Assembly: GCA_964030475.1 (NCBI GenBank)
Contig: CAXIPT010000002.1
Coordinates: forward strand, 8,326,553-8,390,552
Origin: Tethya wilhelma
Taxonomy: Eukaryota; Porifera; Demospongiae; Tethyida; Tethyidae
DNA length: 64,000 nt
Direction of reading: 5' to 3'
Positions 56,901 to 64,000 of the stretch are shown in pieces; the first letter of the stretch is position 1; every line of letters begins with the position of its first letter. A program made the position numbers and the translations under genes. Below the pieces are notes generated by a model. It had not been told where the DNA came from and did no database searches. It saw only the letters and a list, made by a program, of their open reading frames with translations.

Positions 56901-59408
56901 CTAGATCAAGATGCTCGCCAGAAGAGTGCCTTTACTACCTACAATGGCCTGTTTGAATTCGTGCGAATGCCGTTTGGACTTTGTAATGCACCAGCGACAT
57001 TTCAAAGGCTCATGCAACGAGTATTAGCAGGATTGGAGCACAAGTGTTGCTTTATTTATTTGGATGATATCTTAGTGGCATCCAAGACATTCGATGATCA
57101 CCTCTGTCACCTGCGTCAAGTCTTCTTACGATTGCGAGAAGCTCTGTTGCGCCTCAAGCCCAAGAAGTGTGAACTGTTGAGGGATGAAGTCAACTTCCTC
57201 GGCCATGTCGTCTCAGCAGATGGTATTAAGCCTGATCCCTCCAAGACTGATAAGATTCGGACTTATCCTGTTCCCACCGATGTGACTGCTGTTAGACGTT
57301 TCTTAGGACTAGCTTCCTATTACCGTCGTTTTGTACCGAAATTTGCAGCTGTGGCAGCACCCCTTCACAAGCTCACTAAGAAGGATGTCCTGTTTGAGTG
57401 GACTACCGAGTGCCAGTCAGCCTTTGACAAGTTAAAGGATTCTTTGACGACTGCCCCAGTTTTGGCCTATCCTCGTTTTGGTCCGAGTCACAGTTTCATT
57501 TTGGAGACTGATGCAAGTAAAGTCGGTTTGGGTGCAGTACTATCCCAAGTTCAGCAGGATGGAACCATTCACCCCGTGGCGTATGCCTCACGCTCAGTGG
57601 ACAAACACGAACGCAACTATGGCATCTCCGAGTTGGAAACTCTTGGTCTCGTGTGGGCTGTTCGTTATTTTCGCCCTTACCTGTTAGGCCATCCTTGCAC
57701 AGTTTATACCGATCATGCTGCCTGTTTGTCTATTCTGAACACTCCACGACCCTCTGGCAAGTTGGCTAGATGGGCTCTAACCATTCAAGAGATGGATCTC
57801 ACAATTAAGCACAAGGCAGGACGCAAGAACACCAATGCTGATGCTCTTTCGAGGTGTCCGGCCGAATCTTCAACAGTACATGCGGAAGTTGTTGAGTCTG
57901 ATCCTGATCCCAGCTGTGGACTTCGCCCTGTTGCTGAGGAGCTGACTGAGAAGACTACTGTCAATACTCTGGGGACTGATGACTGCTCTGACTATGTGCC
58001 CATTGTCCTGGAACTGGATACAGTACGTGAACTGCAACGTGAAGATCCAGACATTGTATTGATGCTAGACTACTTATGTCATGGTAGTCTACCGGACGAT
58101 GAGAAGCAAGCCCGAAAGGTGGTGTTGGAGAGTAAGCTATTTGTGGAGATCGATGGTGTCCTCCACCGAGAAGATCCTGTTCATCCTGGTCGGCAGTGTA
58201 TTGTAGTACCGACCAGCGCTCGTGAAAAGCTATTGAGAGAAGCCCACCAAGGTCGCTTTGCTGGTCATCTGGCCGAGAGAAAAGTTTTTGATCGTTTGCG
58301 ACGTCATGTCTGGTGGCGTGGGATGAGAAACGACATTCACAAGTTTTGCAGATCGTGTCTGGTGTGTGTTTCGAGGAGAGGAGGCACTAAGATGACAAGA
58401 CCACCTCTGCAACCCATCTCTGTTGGTGGACCTTTCCATAGAGTTGCCGTTGATGTGCTGCAACTGCCCCTTACAGTCTCAGGTAACCGCTATGTTGTTG
58501 TGTTCATGGGCTATTTCACAAAATGGCCCGAAGCTTTTGCTGTGCCTGACCAAAAGACAGAGACGCTAGCCAAGTTGTTTGTGGAGCATATTGTGTGCAG
58601 ACACGGCATCCCAGAAGAGTTGCTTTCTGATAGAGGAGCTAATTTCTTGTCCACTCTCATTCAAGAGATTTGCAAGCTGCTGGGAGTGAAGAAGATCAAT
58701 ACATCAGGATACCACCCTCAAACAGACGGTCTCGTGGAACGCTTTAATTCCACGTTAACCAATATGATCGCCAAGTCTTGTGATGCGAGAGACCGTGACT
58801 GGGATGAACATCTTCCTTATTTGTTATTTGCTTATCGTGTCAGTGCACAAGACTCTACAAAGGAGAGTCCATTCTTCTTGATGCATGGAAGAGATCCCAG
58901 GATTCCGACTGAGTCTGTACTCTCTCATGTGAGGAGTCCTTATGCTGTGGATGTCAGCGATTTTAAGACTGATCTTCTGTCTAGTCTGACACTTTCGTGG
59001 AAATTGGCGAGGGAAAACATCAATACGTCTCAAGCCTCACAGAAGCTTCAATATGATCGATCTGCAAAGGTACCGACAGTCAAGCCTGGAGATCGTGTGA
59101 TGGTGTTCATGCCCAGTGAGAAGCAAGGGAAGACGTGGAAGCTGGCTCGCCCTTTCCATGGTCCCTATCGAGTTGTAACCGTGACTCAAACCAATGCTGA
59201 AGTTCGACTGGTGAACCGGCCAGAGGAGCCGTCTGTATTCGTGCACCTGGACCGAGTGCGTCTTTGTCACCCGGAGCAAGATGATGCTGTCTGGTCTGGA
59301 CGTAAGCAGAGGAGAGCCCGCAAGGTTCCTAATCCCAAGCCTGCTGTAGCTGTGAAGCCCTACACTGGTCCAGTCACTCGCTCACGCTCAAAGGCAAGCA
59401 CCGATTGA
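53988..59408 (+). CDS. gag-pol: Ty3/Gypsy gag-pol polyprotein, 1806 codons
   Basis: One open frame codes, in order: coiled-coil gag segment (residues about 1-80), acidic low-complexity region (about 100-220), retrotransposon gag domain (about 245-400, WLETFRERARFAAWS), a CCHC zinc knuckle (from residue 466, CYLCKEVGHLRRDC), aspartic protease (DTG at 572), reverse transcriptase (YLDD at 1024), RNase H (first Asp at 1175), integrase with HHCC finger (from about 1420) and D1489, D1548, E1584 catalytic triad (35 residues between the last two), and a GPY/F-like tail (GPYRVV). Pol shows no stop or frameshift. The first Met shown is simply the first after the MITE; the native start is upstream at 53094. 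It replicates by reverse transcription and integration; the copy is blocked at gag by the MITE. Confidence 0.92.
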   Translation: MADLQQELEQSEMRGELQMLRALESLRAEHQRVLEKEEVSRSKEAERMEAWIEDLKKSHHMEKEHLLARISALEEVGHTSKVTTSVEGAISSGDLSETDSVLSKHDDPLPKTGESDDHLPKTSETDDHLPISGSVADEPDAPLPDDSMPSTEHVGTERTSSYAMELGASSGPLSVTAPIFVPSTSTVVTTGGGIVTSVPVITTPRITPTTRATDGDVVETVARLLQAQAEVMAAQAKAAVIQHLPPLPRYTGEGNDLSDDGFVKWLETFRERARFAAWSPEEQLYHFKLCLDKTALEVFRMLPDEEKNSIDRSIQALKKRFQTGGIEELCGLEFHHRAQGDDSIEQLGLSIQQLGRKAFPSITGKDFDRLLKGRFYQALLVKWQRKLGPPKADESFHDLYARARMLEEYEKQYSAAAESQHGGQRKKQNSTNKKVNKPVTTSDERPSTERDQDKPKPNSEQRERRCYLCKEVGHLRRDCPLKVEAPGRTKSSSTGMVATDHVDTHLNLEDLSETQLESLLAKKRLERENSLLQSQDSSANAVITTNGQAEAVGSLPVVTMDIEGVAVPATVDTGAQSTIISRTTLHSVVKQMRQDNRSVPSLELPTARLYGKDGQRGGRELGITAQVSLTFKLKSRCVTVPVFVQPDSEQPCLLGMNAIPLLGIQVLHEDGESLLSQDQELCVQEGTELKTSTVNLVGSVTLPSQKGRVVHAKIHSPEICASMKDELLFEPNREVFLTLGLTAVESLVSVEELDIILPIENPQGLPVHLDSGLELGTVRSLDTCVPLACDSVETAEDVSSTNLSVTAITPSSERFQKLLEVLRLPLDKLTTEEGEQLNALILEFSDVFALSDDELGCTSLIQHSINTGENQPVRQQPYRTPVVRREKMNQMITAMEGQGIIEPSSSPWASPVVLVPKKDGSLRFCVDYRRLNSLTVKDVYPLPRVDDILVSLGEAKYFTSLDLASGYWQIELDQDARQKSAFTTYNGLFEFVRMPFGLCNAPATFQRLMQRVLAGLEHKCCFIYLDDILVASKTFDDHLCHLRQVFLRLREALLRLKPKKCELLRDEVNFLGHVVSADGIKPDPSKTDKIRTYPVPTDVTAVRRFLGLASYYRRFVPKFAAVAAPLHKLTKKDVLFEWTTECQSAFDKLKDSLTTAPVLAYPRFGPSHSFILETDASKVGLGAVLSQVQQDGTIHPVAYASRSVDKHERNYGISELETLGLVWAVRYFRPYLLGHPCTVYTDHAACLSILNTPRPSGKLARWALTIQEMDLTIKHKAGRKNTNADALSRCPAESSTVHAEVVESDPDPSCGLRPVAEELTEKTTVNTLGTDDCSDYVPIVLELDTVRELQREDPDIVLMLDYLCHGSLPDDEKQARKVVLESKLFVEIDGVLHREDPVHPGRQCIVVPTSAREKLLREAHQGRFAGHLAERKVFDRLRRHVWWRGMRNDIHKFCRSCLVCVSRRGGTKMTRPPLQPISVGGPFHRVAVDVLQLPLTVSGNRYVVVFMGYFTKWPEAFAVPDQKTETLAKLFVEHIVCRHGIPEELLSDRGANFLSTLIQEICKLLGVKKINTSGYHPQTDGLVERFNSTLTNMIAKSCDARDRDWDEHLPYLLFAYRVSAQDSTKESPFFLMHGRDPRIPTESVLSHVRSPYAVDVSDFKTDLLSSLTLSWKLARENINTSQASQKLQYDRSAKVPTVKPGDRVMVFMPSEKQGKTWKLARPFHGPYRVVTVTQTNAEVRLVNRPEEPSVFVHLDRVRLCHPEQDDAVWSGRKQRRARKVPNPKPAVAVKPYTGPVTRSRSKASTD

Positions 59409-59520
59409 AAGCTGTACCGTGAGTTGAATTCAGAACTGAACATTGTAATATAACTGAACTTGTAAGATGGAACAAATTGTGTATGTGACATGTTATTTGA
59501 TGTGTTAGGAACTTGAATGG

Positions 59521-59636
59521 TGTAAGTCTTGTTCATCGGCGGCGATCGGCGCTAGAACCTGAACATAGTCAGTTTAACACCTACTGGCAAGCTTTATAAG
59601 CTACCCTTTTGCCCTGGTTAACCACCAGGCGTCACA
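59521..59636 (+). repeat. 3' long terminal repeat (shared portion)
   Basis: Nearly identical to 52932-53048. Its last bases form the stop codon of the adjoining hAT transposase frame on the minus strand. Confidence 0.8.
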
Positions 59637-61016
59637 AATGAAGCAACAGAATGTGATTAAGTCTTTCTTGTGTCATTGATGATCTAAGATATGTTTTCAG
59701 CCTTCTCATGGTTGAAAAAGTTCTTTCAGAAGTTGCTATGGTCACTGGAATTGTCAGAAATAATTGTAACAACTTGTGTAACTCAGAACACAATGCCTTA
59801 GCACCAGAAACTTCACTCATTGTTTGGCAAACAGTGCGAACATTGGTAACCTTCTTCACTGTTATTCCTGTTGACTCACCATAACTTCGTACAATTTCTG
59901 GAAGCATTTGTAATTGAGTAGTAAGTCTGACCATATTCAAATCTTCCATATACAACTTCCTAATATCATCAGGTATGACAAATTCCTGTCCATTTCCAGC
60001 TGAGAGTAACATTTGCTCAATGCTTACAACTAAAGCAATGTCCTTTTGATCAAATTGTCTCGATATCTCATTACACACCACATCCAACACTTCAAAATAT
60101 TTCTGTCTGAAGTAATCTTTTGGTGGTAACAGTCTGCTTCCTCAACTAATCGCCTCGGGACTTTCGGTAAGACTGGTTCTTCGGTTAGTTCTTGTGCTTC
60201 TCTTACAACTGACTCATAGAATCTATCGAAGTAATCTTCACTTCTCTGCTTCCTAAGGTGAGATTCTGCAAGGCTAGCAGCTCCTTTTGCTTCTTGGATT
60301 GTAGTATCTTTGCCTTGTATAGTGCAAGAGAGTTGTTCAGTACTACTAAATACCATTAAACAAAGTTTGAGACCAAAAAATGTGGCAAACTTTTCCATCA
60401 TTCTTAAAAAACCACCAGCCTTCATGGCATATTCATCACGACCTGTACTGTTAACCTCTTCTAGGGCTGTGCATAGTGTGCTGTAATTGGAAAGAACTGC
60501 TCCAATAGCCCCTGTTCGAACTGTCCACCTTGTAGGACATAGTGGACGCAAGTCATTTGTGTCAGGTGTCATTTGCTTCTTCAAGGCCTGAAACAGTGTG
60601 GATCGCTTTGGAGAAAACTTAATTAACTTAACTAACTCCATGATTAGCTCCAGAGAATCTCGAACATGTGTACAGATCCGAGCAGCATCTTGCAAACACA
60701 AATTTAAGCAGTGTGCTAGACAATGTACGTGGAGTGCAGCCGGTTGATCTTTCTTGATTTGTGTAGCAACCCCACGGAGATGGCCTGACATGGTTGCAGA
60801 ACCATCGTATGCGCACTGACTCAGAGGTAGAATACAGCGAACAAGTACATCTTTTAAAGCAGTAGTCAATGTATTGGCATCTGTTTTAGGTACTTGTACA
60901 AGGCCAATTGGATCTTCATAGATTTCATAGGCTTCATCCACCCATCTAATCACAACACACATTTGTTCCTTGTAGTTCACATCGGTTGCTTCATCTGCTA
61001 TATAGTAATCATTCAA
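59632..61016 (-). pseudogene. hAT-superfamily transposase, 5'-truncated and frameshifted
   Basis: The first part (61016 to about 60120) has ADEATDVNYKEQM, CAYDGSATMSGHLRGV, HCLAHCLNLCLQDA and LCPTRWTVRTGA, typical of ZMYM1/TTF-type hAT proteins. A one-base frame change near 60119 leads to the second part, ending with the hAT dimerisation region (FLTIPVTIATSERTFSTMRR...TYLRSSMTQERLNHILL). The stop at 59632-59634 uses LTR bases, so the true C terminus is lost at the junction. Upstream of 61016 a stop precedes and no BED/TTF finger is seen. Confidence 0.8.
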
Positions 61017-61628
61017 CTAATTAGCCTATAAGCCAAGCCAGTTCTGTGGTTCTGAAATTTTTGTTGGTTAAAGTTTATCGTATCTATGTAACTACATTTT
61101 TGACTTACAGTTAGTGACCGTGTTGTACCGTCATGTCATCCTTATCCTCAGGTAGGCTGTAGCGGTTCTTTTAGCCTTGTCCCGCTATTGGGTCTAGGAA
61201 CAATCGAGGCTAAAGTTCATTAAGCCTCGGCGCGTGCGTAGCAGTGCAGAGGGTTACGGTAGTTGTTTTGTGTGTGTGTGTGTGTGTGTGTCTGTCTGTT
61301 ACTAGATTATCTGAAGAATGGCAAATCTATTGTCCAAACGGAAGGTACCTACATTCATGAATCGAAATTACCTTGAAATTTGTTGTGTAGAATCTTGCAA
61401 AACACTGCATGTAGTTTCTGAGATTCGAGCCTTTTGTGCTTTTTCTGAGCGTTAAGCTTACGCCATGCCTGGAGTATATGCCCAAGTAGGAGTGTGCATT
61501 ATTTAGAAAATACACGTATTTCTGACTGCTATCATTGAGGTCGGACGTACTGTTTATATCTGCTTGAATCTGCTCTCTTAGAGTTCTCTTTGTTGTGAGT
61601 TACTTGATTTTGTACTCCTATAGCAATT
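61017..61628. other. Non-coding DNA with GT microsatellite
   Basis: No exon recognised. A GT run lies at about 61269-61291, with a GC-richer patch (GGCGCGTGCGTAGCAGTGC) before it. Confidence 0.5.
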
Positions 61629-63175
61629 TTGTTGTGTTTGAATCATGTCTACCCCGAGTGTTCCAGTGTTAACCATATAAAAAGATTGTTTTGTGATTGT
61701 GGCCATGTGTTTGCATTAAGATGTACCAAGAGAGTCCGTGTGCCTAGTAAGAAGTCTCAAATGCAAGCTTTAAGATCAATGGAAACCATATGTGATGTAG
61801 TAAACCGTAGAAAGCAAGACAAGGATAAAATGCTGCCCAAAGAGCCAGTGAAACTGAGCAACAGATGGCTAATCATCAAATACTTGATTGTAGATCCAAA
61901 TGGTCCAAGTGTACCAGTAAATCAGAACAACAGAGAGTTGACCATAGATTAAGCAATAAGTTTAATACGGCAACAAAACGAGCAAATGATAGTGATAGTG
62001 TTAAGCAGCAGTGTAGAGCTCAAAACAAACAGGTTATGGCATCCAAACGAGCAAATCAAAGTGATATTGTCAAGCAACAGTATAGAAATCAAAACAAACA
62101 GGCTAACCTGCAAATCAAAGTGATATTGTCAAACAGCTCAAAACAAACAGGCTATGGCATCCAAACGAGCATTAAGTGTCTCAGTAGAATCAGCAATTGA
62201 CAGCTTTTTGTCTAAAGTTGAGACTGGCCCTGACTATGTATGCATGTCCTGCCATAGAATGATGTACCGTCAAAGTGTAGTAGACTTCCAAACAGACAAG
62301 TATACCAAGGCTAGTGATGATGTGCTAGAAAGTGTTTAGTCCAAAGCATAAACGTGTGAGTCCAAATGGAAAATGTTATGATTGTGTGCAAAACATGTCA
62401 TTCAGCTTTATCCAGAGGTAGCATGCCACTGTTGTCTAAAGCTAATGGACTAGAATTGTGTAAAGTTCCTCCTGAGTTGTCATGTTTAAATGAATTAGAA
62501 GCCAGATTGATCTCATTGCGTGTTCCATTTATGAAGATGGTAGCATTACCCTCTGGCAAATAGAGATCAATCCATGGTCCAGCTGTTAATGTGCCTACTA
62601 AGATAGATAATGTGTGTACTGTGTTGCCTCGGTTGCCTTCCCAATCTGAACTGATTCCACTAAAATTCAAACGTAAGCTTGTATACAAGGGACATTACAT
62701 GTATGGTTATATAACTCCTGAGAAGCTTATCAATGCATTGAAGTGGTTGAAAGCTAATAACCCACTATACAAAGAGATATCCATTAACAATAATTGGGTT
62801 GATGATGCAATCAATAATGATCCTGAATTGTTTAGTAATCTGCTTAATCTTTCTCACATACAGCCTGATCATTGTGATATTCAACCTAAACAATGTGATA
62901 GACAGCCTGATATCATGAAGTGTGAGCCTAGCCCCCAGAAAAAGCCCATTGATTCTGCACAATCTGTCTTGAATGAAAACATTGAGCCCATGGATGTTGA
63001 TGAACCATCTATTGATGACAGTGATGATGAGCACACCCAAATGATAAGAGCATTTGAATCCCTCAGAGTTGAAGAGAGAAGATGTGGTTTTGAAATTCAT
63101 GATGTGTCTGCAAATGGAGACTGTGTGTACAATTCAGTATTAATTAGTCCAGCTTACAGCTCTAGGTATATGTGA
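61629..63175 (+). pseudogene. Helitron-type ORF, N-terminal part with OTU-like start, decayed
   Basis: Broken frames give, in order: SKRANQ..QQYRNQNKQ repeats (about 61960-62170), a Cys-pair segment (DYVCMSCHRMMYRQSV), VCKTCHSALSRGSMPLLSKA followed by NGLELCKVPPELSCLNELEA, then NVCTVLPRLPSQSELIPLKF, YKGHYMYGYITPEKL and LKANNPLYKEISINNNWV. This order is typical of the region before the Rep/helicase in animal Helitrons. It closes with an OTU-protease-like start (DVSANGDCVYNSVL). Lesions: frame changes near 62335 and 62385, a TAG at about 62561-62563 and a stop at 63173. Rep and helicase domains are not in the window. Confidence 0.7.
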
Positions 63176-63271
63176 GGCAAGCAATAGTTAATGTAGTGAA
63201 CTGAGACAAATGGTTGCTTGCAGTATGTCATGAATGCCTATGCCTGTGTTATGTATGTAGCCTCCTATATC

Positions 63272-63540
63272 ACAAGTACAAAAAACATTAGAAATGTAAT
63301 GCAAACATAGGAATAGCCAAATCGTAAAAAAGTGAGCAAACAAGATAGAAATGGTTGTCAGATTGAGCGAGTTCATTTCATTGTGTCACCTATGTTCATA
63401 TCCCTACTGAGCTCAATGACATTGTAGACACAGGAATGAACTCACTCAATCTAACAACCATTTCTATCTTGTTTGCTCACTTTTTTACGATTTGGCTATT
63501 CCTATGTTTGCATTACATTTCTAATGTTTTTTGTACTTGT
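63272..63540. mobile_element. Full-length M1 hairpin MITE inserted in Helitron remnant
   Basis: Perfect 20-bp ends ACAAGTACAAAAAACATTAG and inverse, with an inverted repeat of about 100 bp overall (AGCAAACAAGATAGAAATGG in both arms). Best-preserved M1 copy in the window. Confidence 0.9.
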
Positions 63541-63586
63541 TTGTTCCATTTTTTTAGTTTTTTTGAATAATTATTTATAATACCAG

Positions 63587-63832
63587 TTGAATTTAGTCGT
63601 TAGCCTGCGCAGAGAACTCAATGCCAACATTGAACCTAACGGTCTTGCGGGCCAGACTACACTGAACCCTACAGTGACTGAGTCATGCCTTTCAGACAAC
63701 TTAAACTCTGAAATCAAGCTGAATGTGATTTATGTCAATTATATGTGTGTCTTGTTAGCTACAGATAACTTCCCTACTGAAGAACTGAACACAGAGGAGG
63801 ACAGAACTTGGGACACTGTATGTTTGCAATAG
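63587..63832 (+). pseudogene. Continuation of Helitron-type ORF after the MITE
   Basis: An 81-codon frame with IYVNYMCVLLATDNFPTEEL then NTEEDRTWDTV. Position and style fit the same decayed element downstream of the OTU-like part. Identity is inferred mainly from context. Confidence 0.4.
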
Positions 63833-64000
63833 ATTCCAAATAACGCGCACTTGGATATGGAAAGGGTCGTTAAGCTAGCTTATGAATAATCAATGAGTTT
63901 AGAAATTAATGGCCGCCATCATATGGAGAAGGCGCTTTTCGCCTTGTATCTAGCGACTCAATGAGAGACACAAAAAACCGATGGCAAAAGCGATTGAAGA

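Larger units (their letters stand above)
52932..59636 (+). mobile_element. Ty3/Gypsy LTR retrotransposon
   Basis: Terminal direct repeats: 52932-53048 (TGTCTGTCTTGTTCATCGGC...GGCGTCACA) and 59521-59636 (TGTAAGTCTTGTTCATCGGC...GGCGTCACA), about 116 bp and nearly identical, starting TG and ending CA. A primer-binding-like TGGCGACCCTGCCAGGATC lies at 53051. Gag-pol is one frame. A MITE splits the gag start. The flanks differ: DNA after the minisatellite on the left, hAT transposase on the right, with no matching target duplication, so the two ends may not come from one insertion. DNA at 52820-52931 could be more LTR not shared by the 3' repeat. Confidence 0.85.

Overview
The window looks like an animal nuclear genome, most likely a demosponge such as Amphimedon queenslandica. 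The reasons are short-intron genes with GT-AG splice sites, AT-rich intergenic DNA full of short inverted-repeat elements, and domain combinations (MIB/HERC2 + ZZ + Death) typical of sponge gene sets. The species is inferred, not proven. The sequence is a draft assembly: two long N runs (8075-8354, 37945-38072) and seven single Ns (2880, 8686, 9800, 12738, 27316, 30507, 35880), several of which cut genes in mid-exon.

The dominant content is a cluster of xanthine dehydrogenase (XDH) genes on both strands. Copy 1 (+, 62-3606) is a 3' half. Copy 2 (-, 15180-12739) is an intact 5' half. Copy 3 (-, 24857-15842) is nearly full length but is a pseudogene. Copy 4 (+, 30508-35805) is an internal part. 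Copy 5 (-, 47367-38073) runs from the start codon into the Mo domain, with a frameshift. All share the same exon boundaries, so one copy locates insertions in another.

Other host genes: a MIB/HERC2-ZZ-Death-domain gene (-, 8685-3837), convergent with XDH copy 1 and carrying a frameshift; the C-terminal membrane part of PIGO, the GPI ethanolamine-phosphate transferase 3 (+, 35881-37895), lying between XDH copies 4 and 5; and an NNMT/PNMT-family methyltransferase (-, 51192-48604), whose first exon is duplicated in inverted orientation at 29149-29326.

The left segment 27391-30360 is an inverted copy of 49445-52819. With XDH copies 4 and 5 on the inner sides, the stretch 27.4-52.8 kb is a large imperfect inverted repeat centred on PIGO. 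It is either a real inverted duplication or two haplotypes placed in one scaffold.

The right end (52.9-64 kb) is made of mobile elements: a Ty3/Gypsy LTR retrotransposon with an 1806-codon gag-pol frame whose gag start is interrupted by a MITE; a 5'-truncated, frameshifted hAT-type transposase abutting the 3' LTR; and a decayed Helitron-type ORF with an OTU-like start, itself cut by a hairpin MITE. MITEs with terminal inverted repeats also fill many XDH introns, including a composite element recurring in copies 3, 4 and 5.
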